Shown here piece after piece: positions 8,306-16,709 of a stretch of 64,000 bases of DNA. Below the pieces are notes generated by a model, which was not told the DNA's origin, ran no database searches, and saw only the letters and a list, made by a program, of their open reading frames with translations. The stretch is from Thalassospira xianhensis MCCC 1A02616 (GTDB taxonomy: Bacteria > Pseudomonadota > Alphaproteobacteria > Rhodospirillales > Thalassospiraceae). The stretch covers positions 62,001-126,000 of the forward strand of contig NZ_JPWA01000011.1 of NCBI RefSeq assembly GCF_003326475.1, written 5' to 3'. Position 1 is the first letter of the stretch. Every line of letters starts with the position of its first letter. A program made the translations under genes and the position numbers.

Positions 8306-9322
8306 TTAATCGACAAGATCAAGACGATGGCGGACCTCGTCCATCACCCGGTTAACTGTCAATTCCCGCAAATCATTTTCACGTACAATACTGACAGCAT
8401 TGTCTGTTGTTCCACGTGGCGCGCTCTTTTTCGGGTCTGAGTCGCGTGAAAACAATACAATAGAAGGTGCCCCGGCGGCGGCGGCAATATGCATCGGACC
8501 GGTGTCGTTCCCGATAGCCAGAACGGATCGCGCCGCAAGCCCTGCAATATCCAGGAACCCGGTACGCCCCATCAGATTGCGCGCCTTGGGGCACATGCTG
8601 TCAATTTTGCTTAGAACGTCAGCTTCCTTATCTGTTCCGATAAGCACAGGCGTAAGCCGATAATCTGCAATCTTTTTTGCCAGCAAGCCAAACCGTTCGG
8701 CGGGCCATCGTTTATCTGGTCTGTGAGGTGCCCCGCCAGGACAGATCAGAACAAACGGGCTTCGAACGCCAAACCTTTCCAGATCGATATCCGATCCGGC
8801 AATAAACGGCGGTGGAACGTTTTCAATCCCGGAACGGTGCAGCTGATCTGCCAACCGGTCAATGGTATGCAGGCTATCACGGTCCGGATTATCGTGTGGG
8901 TGCGAACATCCCCGGGCAATCCCTGACCATTCGGGCGCCTTACCCGGCCAGAACAGGCGATAATAGAATCCACTACGATCGGATGTTTGAAGGTCATAGA
9001 TCCGGTCAAAATTCCCGTTTCGCAGGAAGCGGCGCAGCGCCAGAACCTCACGCACCTGATAAAGCTTTGGACGTCGATCAATCGCAATCGCATCAAAATA
9101 GCCTGTCGATTTTATCAGATCGACATACAGCCGGGTTGTCAGCACCGTTATATGGGCGCGTGGATGGGCCGCCCGGATCGCAGCGAAGGCCCCCATGGCA
9201 AGAATGATATCCCCCAAGGCAGAAAGCTTGATGACAAGGATGCGTTCCTGCTTGGCATCGGGCACCGAACCCGCGACAATTTCAGCATCTTGCGGCATGG
9301 CCGAAGTGATCGTTTCTGTCAT
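8306..9322 (-). CDS. Glycosyltransferase family 9 (heptosyltransferase-like)
   Basis: Transfers a sugar, probably a heptose, from a nucleotide donor to lipopolysaccharide core on the cytoplasmic face of the inner membrane. The N-terminal Rossmann half shows VIKLSALGDIILAMGAF, and the donor-binding half shows ICPGGAPHRPDKRWPAERF and NDTGPMHIAAAAGAPSIVLF, all family 9 hallmarks. At 338 residues it has a normal length. Its ATG overlaps the stop of the preceding family 4 transferase by four bases (ATGA), so the two are translationally coupled. The exact acceptor cannot be told from sequence. Confidence 0.88.
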   Translation of the reverse strand: MTETITSAMPQDAEIVAGSVPDAKQERILVIKLSALGDIILAMGAFAAIRAAHPRAHITVLTTRLYVDLIKSTGYFDAIAIDRRPKLYQVREVLALRRFLRNGNFDRIYDLQTSDRSGFYYRLFWPGKAPEWSGIARGCSHPHDNPDRDSLHTIDRLADQLHRSGIENVPPPFIAGSDIDLERFGVRSPFVLICPGGAPHRPDKRWPAERFGLLAKKIADYRLTPVLIGTDKEADVLSKIDSMCPKARNLMGRTGFLDIAGLAARSVLAIGNDTGPMHIAAAAGAPSIVLFSRDSDPKKSAPRGTTDNAVSIVRENDLRELTVNRVMDEVRHRLDLVD

Positions 9323-10575
9323 GCGGCGTTCCTGATCGCGCCTTTCAGCGCCTTTTCGTAAACCGCCAGCGTTTTCTCTGCCATCTGGGTAAGCGAGTAG
9401 TGCTCTATGACGTGTCTGCGACCTTTTTGCGCCAAAGCAGCACGCTTTTCTGGCGTCAATCGCAATACCTGCGTTAATGCAACAGATAATTGATCGACTT
9501 CATTTGGCGTAACCAGCCAGCCGGTTTCACCGGGCAAGACCGTCTCCATGGCACCACCATGGGCTGTCGAGACAACCGGGCGCCCCATTGCCTGCGCTTC
9601 AGAGGGAATGCGTCCGAATGCTTCCGGTTGTATGGAAGGGCAGGCAACGACATCCGCCAGCATGTAGGCGGCGGGCATGTCAGCACAATGATCAACGATA
9701 TGCACAATATCTTCCAGGCCAAGCTTCTTGGTCAAAGCCAGCACTTCATCGCGATAAGCCGTGCGCCCCTGATCGGAACCAACCATCAGACAACGTACAT
9801 TCCGATGACCAAGGGCCTCGAATACTGCGGGCAATGCCTTGATCAGGAAGCAATGCCCTTTCCAGCGCGTAATGCGTCCCGGCAGCATGATGACATATTC
9901 TTCCCCGGTCAGGCGCCACTGGTTTGACAATGCAATCAGGCGTTCCTGGCTGACATTTTCCGGATTGAACAAATCCGTATTTGTCCCGCGCGGCACGATA
10001 TTCAGGCGCGCAGGGTCCATTTTATAAAACTTGCGGATGTGGTCGGCGATATGATTGGAAATGGCGATGACCTGATCGCCCATCGTCATGATCGCATTGT
10101 ATCGCTTCTTGAACAGGTTGTTGTAACCGGAATAAGTGCCGTGGAATGTCGTGACAAATGGAATCCCTGCCTTACGCGCCGCGAAATAAGCACTCCAGGC
10201 CGGCGCACGCGAACGTGCGTGAATAATATCAACGCCCTCGGCACGAATAAGATCAACCAGCGCATCAACATTGCGGCGCATGGTAAACAGATTCTTTGAC
10301 TTCAGTGGCAGGGTGATATGGCGGGCACCAAACCGGTCAAGCTCACGCTCAAGCCGCCCGCCCTGCGAGGCGACCAGCGCAACACCACCCCCATCGACAA
10401 TGGCGCGCGCGATATCAACCGTACCGCGCTCCACACCACCGGTATCAAGTTCCGGCAGAACTTGCAGAATCACCGCCGGGCGATAATCCGCACCTTGCGC
10501 CTGCTGTTCCGGGCGATAAACTGACTGGGTCTTGATTTCTGACGCGCTCATGCAATTCCAACCACTAACACCCAA
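9319..10575 (-). CDS. Glycosyltransferase family 4
   Basis: A retaining GT-B glycosyltransferase, probably for lipopolysaccharide or another surface glycan. The N-terminal domain carries VLPELDTGGVERG (acceptor side), and the C-terminal domain has PGRITRWKGHCFLIKAL and the catalytic EX7E motif EAFGRIPSE followed by AMGRPVVSTAHGG. A TTG at 10575 is preceded by GGAAGGG at six bases; an ATG eight codons later (10551) is the alternative and has a weaker site. It starts only 15 bp from the divergent hydrolase gene, so the promoters must be very short or lie inside neighbouring coding sequence. Confidence 0.88.
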   Translation of the reverse strand: MGVSGWNCMSASEIKTQSVYRPEQQAQGADYRPAVILQVLPELDTGGVERGTVDIARAIVDGGGVALVASQGGRLERELDRFGARHITLPLKSKNLFTMRRNVDALVDLIRAEGVDIIHARSRAPAWSAYFAARKAGIPFVTTFHGTYSGYNNLFKKRYNAIMTMGDQVIAISNHIADHIRKFYKMDPARLNIVPRGTNTDLFNPENVSQERLIALSNQWRLTGEEYVIMLPGRITRWKGHCFLIKALPAVFEALGHRNVRCLMVGSDQGRTAYRDEVLALTKKLGLEDIVHIVDHCADMPAAYMLADVVACPSIQPEAFGRIPSEAQAMGRPVVSTAHGGAMETVLPGETGWLVTPNEVDQLSVALTQVLRLTPEKRAALAQKGRRHVIEHYSLTQMAEKTLAVYEKALKGAIRNAA

Positions 10576-10590
10576 GGATACCCTTCCCGG

Positions 10591-11388
10591 ATGACAAATG
10601 ACATGCCGACGCCTCAGTATCTCGAGCGGCCTGACGGATTAAAAATCGCATACCATGCGACTCTCGGCAAGCTGACAGAAGTACAAGGCCAACAAAAGCC
10701 TGGCGTTCTGTTTCTGGGGGGCTTCATGTCCGATATGACCGGCACAAAGGCCACCCATATCGAGGCCCATTGCGTACAGCAGGGGCTGGCTTATACCCGC
10801 TTTGACTATTCGGGTCACGGACAATCGGCAGGCATGTTCAAAGATGGAACCATTGGACAGTGGGCACGCGATGCCATTGCCATTATTGACGAAATCACCA
10901 CAGGTCCGCTTGTTTTGGTTGGATCATCTATGGGTGGCTGGATCATGCTATTGGCGGCACTGGCGCGTAAGGAACGCGTTGCGGGTCTTGTGGGTATCGC
11001 AGCAGCGCCCGACTTTACCGAAGACCTTATGTGGGCGCAATTTACCGATGCCCAGAAATCGGAAATCGTCAAAAACGGAGCTCTGATCGAGCCAACCGAA
11101 TATGGCGACGATCCCTACACGATCACGCACACCCTGATCGAAGACGGCAGAAATCAGCTACTTCTGCGAAACCCGATCAAACTTGAATGCCCGGTGCGCC
11201 TGATCCAAGGCATGCAGGATCCGGATGTCCCGTGGCAAACCTCAATTCGTCTGACAGAAGCACTGGTTTCCAAGGATGTCCGTGTAGATTTGATCAAAAC
11301 CGGTGATCATCGCCTGTCCGAACCGGATCAGCTTGATGTCATCACCAAACATCTCGACGATATTATCGAAAAGGTGACGGTCGGCTAG
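10591..11388 (+). CDS. Alpha/beta hydrolase (serine aminopeptidase S33-like)
   Basis: A cytoplasmic alpha/beta hydrolase of 265 residues with no signal peptide. The nucleophile elbow is GSSMGG, the probable acid is the Asp in MQDPDVP, and the catalytic His is in TGDHRL near the C-terminus, so the triad is complete. The oxyanion region LFLGGFMSDMTGTKA follows the usual first strand. The fold resembles human ABHD10 and bacterial carboxylesterases, but the substrate is not evident. It is transcribed alone, convergent with the Rieske gene. Confidence 0.85.
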   Translation: MTNDMPTPQYLERPDGLKIAYHATLGKLTEVQGQQKPGVLFLGGFMSDMTGTKATHIEAHCVQQGLAYTRFDYSGHGQSAGMFKDGTIGQWARDAIAIIDEITTGPLVLVGSSMGGWIMLLAALARKERVAGLVGIAAAPDFTEDLMWAQFTDAQKSEIVKNGALIEPTEYGDDPYTITHTLIEDGRNQLLLRNPIKLECPVRLIQGMQDPDVPWQTSIRLTEALVSKDVRVDLIKTGDHRLSEPDQLDVITKHLDDIIEKVTVG

Positions 11389-11398
11389 GACCGTCACC
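11373..11398. other. Hairpin over the hydrolase stop codon
   Basis: Perfect 10-bp arms GGTGACGGTC / GACCGTCACC with a six-base loop that contains the hydrolase stop codon. There is no T-run, so it is either a weak terminator or an mRNA 3' end structure between convergent genes. Confidence 0.4.
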
Positions 11399-11411
11399 AT
11401 GACGCAGAATT

Positions 11412-11762
11412 TCAGGCCAAAACGACTTTCTCGTTCTCAATCTTTACGGCGACGGGTTCCAGCATATCCCCCTCGCAGGGGCCGGCAACACAAAGGCCGT
11501 CTTCAAGATTGAAACGCGCACCATGCGTCGAGCAGATGATTTCATTGTGAAGATCGCTGATGAACTCATCGGGCTCAAGTTCAAGCGGTACGCCAATATG
11601 GGGACAACTGTTGACGTAACCGAAAACCCCTGCACCATCTCGCACGACAAAAATCCCGGCCCGACCAGAATTTCCGTCAAGCGATATGCCCTTGGCCCCG
11701 GTCGCATCCAGATCGGAAAGCGCGCATAACACTGTTCCGGGGGGTGGCAACTCAACCGTCAT
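11412..11762 (-). CDS. Rieske [2Fe-2S] ferredoxin-like protein
   Basis: A small soluble electron-transfer protein of 116 residues with one Rieske cluster. The two ligand boxes are CPHIG and CSTHG, each giving one Cys and one His, with normal spacing between them. The start at 11762 overlaps the stop of the EVE gene as ATGA, pointing to coupled translation; the longer frame lacks a ribosome binding site. It resembles nitrite-reductase small-subunit or naphthalene-dioxygenase ferredoxin types. The partner is unknown. Confidence 0.85.
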   Translation of the reverse strand: MTVELPPPGTVLCALSDLDATGAKGISLDGNSGRAGIFVVRDGAGVFGYVNSCPHIGVPLELEPDEFISDLHNEIICSTHGARFNLEDGLCVAGPCEGDMLEPVAVKIENEKVVLA

Positions 11763-12172
11763 GCCGAAACACCACCCATCTCGCAAATCGCTTTCCAGGA
11801 TGCATCATCTATCGGCATCACGGACAAGCGGGATTGTCGGAGCAACGGTAATTCGGCAAATCGCGGATCAGCTTTGATGTCGGCAAGCGTCACCGGATTT
11901 GGTACCGGTTTGACGGTTTTGAAATCAACCTGAACAAATTTGCCGGTGGCGTCGGTTGGATCGGGATAGGCTTCGCGGACCACTTCGACAATGCCGACAA
12001 TCCGTTTTTCATTCACGGAATGATAGAAAAACGCCAGATCGCCTATCTGCATTGTCTTAAGGTTTTTTGCCGCTTGGTGGTTCCGAACCCCATCCCACCC
12101 TTCGACACCTTTTTTGACCTGATCGTCCCACGACCAGCTTCCCGGCTCGGTCTTGATCAGCCAATGCGCCAT
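11759..12172 (-). CDS. EVE domain protein (PUA-like fold)
   Basis: A 137-residue protein consisting of one EVE domain, the PUA-related fold also found in human THYN1, which is thought to bind modified bases in nucleic acid. The family signatures MAHWLIKTEPGSWSWDD, GWDGVRNHQAAKNLK and GDLAFFYHS are clear. It begins three bases after the YciI-like gene and overlaps the Rieske gene, so the three form a compact unit. The bacterial function is not established. Confidence 0.9.
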   Translation of the reverse strand: MAHWLIKTEPGSWSWDDQVKKGVEGWDGVRNHQAAKNLKTMQIGDLAFFYHSVNEKRIVGIVEVVREAYPDPTDATGKFVQVDFKTVKPVPNPVTLADIKADPRFAELPLLRQSRLSVMPIDDASWKAICEMGGVSA

Positions 12173-12175
12173 GGC

Positions 12176-12454
12176 TCAGAATACCTTTTTGAACGGACGA
12201 ATAATCACGGATTCAAACAGACCTGCCTTGCCGTATGGGTCATTGGCAGCAAATTCTTCGGCTTCGGCCTGGGTATCAAACTCGATAATAAAGACCGAGC
12301 CGTTCATCCCCTCAAGATCGGGATCAAGCGTCGGGCCTGCCGCAACGATCCTGTCCGCAAAACCGTCCTTGATATAGGCAAGATGCGCATCCCGGTTCGC
12401 TTTACGAACGGCAAGATGACCCGGTTTGTCGACACAACGAATGTAAAAATGCAT
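12176..12454 (-). CDS. YciI-like protein
   Basis: A 92-residue alpha/beta ferredoxin-like barrel protein of the YciI family (YCII-related). The conserved His-Asp pair is visible in NRDAHLAYI and AAGPTLD, followed by GSVFIIEFDTQAEAEEFAANDPY. The ATG at 12454 has AGGGAA seven bases upstream and gives the standard N-terminus MHFYIRC; the longer open frame is not conserved. Family members are suggested to be small enzymes, but the reaction here is unknown. Confidence 0.88.
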   Translation of the reverse strand: MHFYIRCVDKPGHLAVRKANRDAHLAYIKDGFADRIVAAGPTLDPDLEGMNGSVFIIEFDTQAEAEEFAANDPYGKAGLFESVIIRPFKKVF

Positions 12455-12555
12455 GGCAGCGTTCCCTGTCAAAATTGGTTTTGATACCGGTAAATTGACA
12501 GAACCTGCTCGAAGGCTCAAGCCGAACAAAGGCTGATAGCGTGGATGTGACCGGA

Positions 12556-13563
12556 TTATTTTCCGGTTTCAAGCTCATCGCGAAATGGGCGCTGCAACAA
12601 TGCATTGATCGTGCTTCGCAGGTCCGCATCATGGTTGGCGACCTGATCCACGGCACTGCAGATCGGCATTTCAATAGCGTATTTCGACGCAACAGCCGTA
12701 ATTGACGCGGCAGTATGCACACCTTCAGTCACGGAACGACGTTCAGCCAAAATATCCTCGGCCTTGCCACCCTGACCAAGGGCAAACCCGAAGGTGTAAT
12801 TGCGAGATAACGTGCCGGTACAGGTCAGCGTCAAATCACCAAGTCCCGCCAGCCCCATCATGGTTTCAATCCGGCCCCCCATCGCCACCGCCAATCGCGA
12901 CATTTCGGCAAGACCGCGGGTAATCAGGGCTGCGCGCGCATTGTCGCCAAGCTCAAGCCCTGCAACAACGCCGCTTGCGATTGCCAGAACGTTTTTGATA
13001 GCCCCCGCAACTTCAACACCGACAACATCGGTACTGAAATAGGGGCGAAACGCCGACGTGCCGATCAGTTCCACCAGATCCTTGCCCAAATTCCTGTCTG
13101 AACAGGCAAGTGTAATCGCCGCGGGCAGACCTTTGGCAACTTCCTGGGCAAATGTCGGCCCGGACAGAACCGCAACCGGAACATCGCCAAGTGTTTCGGT
13201 CACGACCTGCGCCATAAGCGCACCGGTCCCTTTTTCGATCCCTTTCGCGCAAATAACGGCAGGAAGCGTTTCGGGCCAATGCGGGGCAAGCTTTGACAAA
13301 GTGCTTCGAAGATGCTGTGCAGGCGTAACCAGAAGAACCGCGTTTGACTCTCGCAATCCATCAATCGCGACTGTTGCCCTTAATGCTTCGGGAAGCTTTA
13401 TGCCGGGCAGGTACACGTCATTTTCACCCGATGTGTCGATCCGTTCTGCCAACGCACGGTCACGCAATACAAGCTCAACATCAGCGCCAGCCCGCACAGC
13501 CTGAATGGCCAGCGCAGTACCCCATGCGCCACCGCCGACTACCGTTATGCGCTTATCCGACAT
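12556..13563 (-). CDS. gpsA: Glycerol-3-phosphate dehydrogenase (NAD(P)+)
   Basis: Reduces dihydroxyacetone phosphate to sn-glycerol-3-phosphate for phospholipid synthesis, in the cytoplasm. The N-terminal nucleotide-binding motif is GGGAWGTALA. SGPTFAQEVAKG and the catalytic Lys region IKNVLAIASGVVAG are present, with the C-terminal family motif LGDNARAALITRGLAEM. Length 335 is normal. It lies between tsaD and the YciI-like gene on one strand, an arrangement I recall as common in alphaproteobacteria. Confidence 0.96.
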   Translation of the reverse strand: MSDKRITVVGGGAWGTALAIQAVRAGADVELVLRDRALAERIDTSGENDVYLPGIKLPEALRATVAIDGLRESNAVLLVTPAQHLRSTLSKLAPHWPETLPAVICAKGIEKGTGALMAQVVTETLGDVPVAVLSGPTFAQEVAKGLPAAITLACSDRNLGKDLVELIGTSAFRPYFSTDVVGVEVAGAIKNVLAIASGVVAGLELGDNARAALITRGLAEMSRLAVAMGGRIETMMGLAGLGDLTLTCTGTLSRNYTFGFALGQGGKAEDILAERRSVTEGVHTAASITAVASKYAIEMPICSAVDQVANHDADLRSTINALLQRPFRDELETGK

Positions 13564-13617
13564 AGTTCTTTTCGACCCCGATAATAAATATTCGAACAGT
13601 TTGGCGTTTGGAAAAGA

Positions 13618-14676
13618 TCAGGCTTTCACGCCCGCACCCGGACGTTTTGGTGCCTCCGGATCAAGCGGCCAACGCGGGCGCGGCTTGAAATCAAGATCAT
13701 CATGCTGCCCTAAACGAAACCGTTCCAACCCGGCCCATGCAATCATCGCTGCGTTGTCGGTGCATAATTCCAATGGGGGCGCCACCAATGTCATGCCTGC
13801 CTGATCGGTCAATTCCGTCAAACGGGTCCGCAAATATTTGTTTGCCGCAACCCCACCGGCAAGCACCAAAGTCTTGCCCGTCGGATAATCACGCATAAAC
13901 TCGAAAATTGCGTTTCGTGTGCGATCAATAAGCGTGTCACCGACTGCCCGCTGAAACGATGCCGCCAGATCAGCTTTGACTTCAGCAGTTTGTTGTTCGA
14001 TCGGGAACCCGTCCAGATAGGTACGGACCGCAGTTTTAAGACCCGAAAACGAAAAATCACAGCCCGGACGACCGCGCAACGGACGTGGCAGACCGAAACG
14101 ATCCGGGTTCCCGGATTCTGCCGTTTTCTCAAGCGCGGGACCGCCCGGATAACCAAGTCCCATCATTTTCGCGGTTTTATCGAATGCTTCACCCACCGCG
14201 TCATCAATCGTCGTCCCGATCCGCTTGTATTGACCAACACCTTCAACGATCAGGACCTGACAATGCCCCCCGGAAACCAGCAACAGCAAGTAAGGAAATG
14301 CAACATCATCGGTAAGACGTACGGTAAGAGCATGACCTTCAAGGTGATTGACGGCCAGAAACGGCTTCTGCGTGGCAAAGGCAATCGCCTTGGCGGTCAT
14401 GGCCCCCACCATCACCCCACCAATCAGACCGGGGCCGCCTGTACAGGCCACGGCATCAAGATCGGCAAAATCAACACCCGCATCATCCATCGCTTCGGCG
14501 ACAAGACGGTCAAGATGTTCAAGATGCGCGCGTGCCGCAATTTCCGGAACAACACCACCGTAAGGACGATGATCGTCAAGCTGCGAAAGCACCCTGTTGG
14601 ACATAACCTCGCGCTTGTCATTCACGACAGCTGCCGCCGTTTCATCACAACTGGTTTCGATACCCAATACGATCAT
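13618..14676 (-). CDS. tsaD: tRNA N6-threonylcarbamoyladenosine transferase
   Basis: Transfers the threonylcarbamoyl group to A37 of ANN-decoding tRNAs, with TsaB and TsaE. The N-terminus [17 protein letters not shown] and the metal-binding motif VNHLEGHA are intact, as are LVSGGHCQ and the C-terminal [13 protein letters not shown] took the ATG at 14676, which gives the family N-terminus; an in-frame TTG six codons upstream has no better ribosome binding site. It diverges from hemC across a 263-bp gap. Confidence 0.96.
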   Translation of the reverse strand: MIVLGIETSCDETAAAVVNDKREVMSNRVLSQLDDHRPYGGVVPEIAARAHLEHLDRLVAEAMDDAGVDFADLDAVACTGGPGLIGGVMVGAMTAKAIAFATQKPFLAVNHLEGHALTVRLTDDVAFPYLLLLVSGGHCQVLIVEGVGQYKRIGTTIDDAVGEAFDKTAKMMGLGYPGGPALEKTAESGNPDRFGLPRPLRGRPGCDFSFSGLKTAVRTYLDGFPIEQQTAEVKADLAASFQRAVGDTLIDRTRNAIFEFMRDYPTGKTLVLAGGVAANKYLRTRLTELTDQAGMTLVAPPLELCTDNAAMIAWAGLERFRLGQHDDLDFKPRPRWPLDPEAPKRPGAGVKA

Positions 14677-14939
14677 TTCTTGCAAATCCGGCAATAAGTC
14701 GCGTCAGATTGACGCATCCTGTGTGGGAAAACTGTGGCAGTGATGTAGCCTAAACAGCACCCGCTTTCCACCCCAAGGCAATGCATTTGCCCTATGCAGG
14801 AAAAGCGTCAGAGAAAAAACACTACCACATAAGTCAATGAAACAGGGACATTCATCATTATAATCCGATCCGGTTTGGGTAAGGTGGCATGCGCTACCGC
14901 CCTTGTTTTCAATCGGTTTTATGACTACAACTCGGGCTC

Positions 14940-15893
14940 ATGACAAACACATCTGATACCGTAAAACTCCGCATCGGCACACGTGGCTCTCCCCTGGCGA
15001 TGGCTCAGGCGCATGAAGTCCGCGACAAGCTTGCGAAAGCGCATCCCGAACTCGCCGCCGAAGGCGCGATTGCCATTACCGTTATTACAACGACGGGCGA
15101 CAAGATTCTTGATCGCGCATTGTCGGAAATCGGTGGCAAGGGGTTGTTCACCAAGGAAATCGATGATGCCCTGATGGGCGGCGAGATTGATCTTGCTGTT
15201 CACAGTATGAAGGATGTGCCGACGGTGCTGCCAGATGGCATGATTTTGCCAACGATCCTGCCGCGCGAAGACGTGCGCGATGCGTTTATTTCTCTGAAAT
15301 ACAAAAGCTTTGCCGAAATGCCTGCGGGATCGGTGATCGGGTCGGCATCGTTACGCCGTCAGGCCATGATCCTGAACAAATATCCCGACCTCAAGGTCGT
15401 GACGTTCCGCGGCAATGTCCAGACCCGTCTTCGCAAACTTGAAGAAGGACAGGTAGATGCCACGCTGCTCGCGATGGCCGGGCTGAACCGACTTGGCCGG
15501 CCGGAGGTCGCAACCGCCCCGATTTCAGAAGACGACATGCTGCCTGCTGTCGCTCAGGGGGCGATAGGTATTACCATCCGGGAAAATGACACCCAGACGC
15601 TTGACTGGCTTTCGGCACTTAACTGCCCGGCTTCTGCCATCTGCGTCACGGCCGAACGCGCTGCGTTGCGTGCGTTGGACGGTTCATGTCGCACGCCTAT
15701 TGCCGCCCTTGCCGAATATCTGCCTGATGGCAAGATGCGTTTGCGGGTCAGCATTGTACGACCGGATGGCAGCGAACGGCTTGATACCGAAAGGCTGATT
15801 GATAAGCCTGATTTGACGAGTGCCGCCACCGCCGGAACCGATGCAGGTAACGAACTTAAAAAGCGTGGTGGACCGGACTTTATTACCAGCTAG
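14940..15893 (+). CDS. hemC: Porphobilinogen deaminase (hydroxymethylbilane synthase)
   Basis: Joins four porphobilinogen molecules into hydroxymethylbilane in tetrapyrrole synthesis. The N-terminus KLRIGTRGSPLAMAQA, the catalytic Asp region GGEIDLAVHSMKDVPT, and the dipyrromethane-cofactor Cys250 in DGSCRTPIAA are all present. Length 317 is normal. A TATAAT box at 14859-14864 lies in the gap to divergent tsaD and may be its -10 element, although the -35 match is weak. hemD follows after 40 bp. Confidence 0.97.
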   Translation: MTNTSDTVKLRIGTRGSPLAMAQAHEVRDKLAKAHPELAAEGAIAITVITTTGDKILDRALSEIGGKGLFTKEIDDALMGGEIDLAVHSMKDVPTVLPDGMILPTILPREDVRDAFISLKYKSFAEMPAGSVIGSASLRRQAMILNKYPDLKVVTFRGNVQTRLRKLEEGQVDATLLAMAGLNRLGRPEVATAPISEDDMLPAVAQGAIGITIRENDTQTLDWLSALNCPASAICVTAERAALRALDGSCRTPIAALAEYLPDGKMRLRVSIVRPDGSERLDTERLIDKPDLTSAATAGTDAGNELKKRGGPDFITS

Positions 15894-15933
15894 ATCCGGC
15901 ATGCGCGATTTGGAGGTCTTGGACAGGGACGAT

Positions 15934-16656
15934 ATGGGACCACTGATCCTGAATACCCGACCGAAATCAGATTCGCAGGAACTTGAAGCCGCGCTGCTGG
16001 AGCGCGGCTATCGCATGCTTTCGGCCCCCATGTTGCGCATTGAATTTCCATCGCATGCAGACGGCCTTGATCTGGTCGGCGTACAAGCGTTGATCTTTAC
16101 CTCGGCCAACGGGGTACGTGCCTTTGCAAAACAGTGCGACAAAAGACATTATCCGGTGCTCTGTGTTGGCGACGCCACCGCGCGGATGGCGCGCCAGGCC
16201 GGTTTTGCCGACATCCACAGCGCAGATGGTGATATCGAAGATCTGGCGCGATTGATTGGTGATCAAATTGACCCGGCAAAAGGGGGCCTTTTCCATCCCG
16301 CGGCCCGCAAGGTTGCCGGTGATCTTGGTTCACTTTTGAAAGACCGTGGCTTCAATATTCGACGCCAAACCGTCTATGATGCCACGCCCTCCGATCACCT
16401 GCCCAACGATGTCATAACAGCAATTTCTGCGCATCATATTGATGCAGTTTTATTTTTCTCTCCCCGCACGGCAGAAAGCTTTGTTAAGCTGATTGAAAGA
16501 CACAAGCTGGAAAAAGATCTGGTCGGTACAAGTGCAATTTGTCTTAGTTCTGCGGTGAAAGATCGCCTTGGCGTCCTTACATGGCATAAGACAGAAGTGG
16601 CAAAACACCCGACACAGGAATACCTTCTTTCGGCACTAGAGAACGCTTTCGCCTGA
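15934..16656 (+). CDS. hemD: Uroporphyrinogen-III synthase
   Basis: Closes and rearranges hydroxymethylbilane to uroporphyrinogen III. The family is weakly conserved in sequence, but LILNTRPKSDSQELEAALLE at the start, IFTSANGVRAF, LCVGDATARMARQAGF and VLFFSPRTAESFVKL are diagnostic of its two-domain fold. I chose the ATG at 15934, which has AGGGA just upstream and gives 240 residues; the frame runs upstream into hemC. The position directly after hemC supports the assignment. Confidence 0.9.
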   Translation: MGPLILNTRPKSDSQELEAALLERGYRMLSAPMLRIEFPSHADGLDLVGVQALIFTSANGVRAFAKQCDKRHYPVLCVGDATARMARQAGFADIHSADGDIEDLARLIGDQIDPAKGGLFHPAARKVAGDLGSLLKDRGFNIRRQTVYDATPSDHLPNDVITAISAHHIDAVLFFSPRTAESFVKLIERHKLEKDLVGTSAICLSSAVKDRLGVLTWHKTEVAKHPTQEYLLSALENAFA

Positions 16657-16709
16657 CTTTCCGCGCCAAGTGGTGTCTCGGAACAACCGCAAACTGCAAT
16701 GGTCCGATC

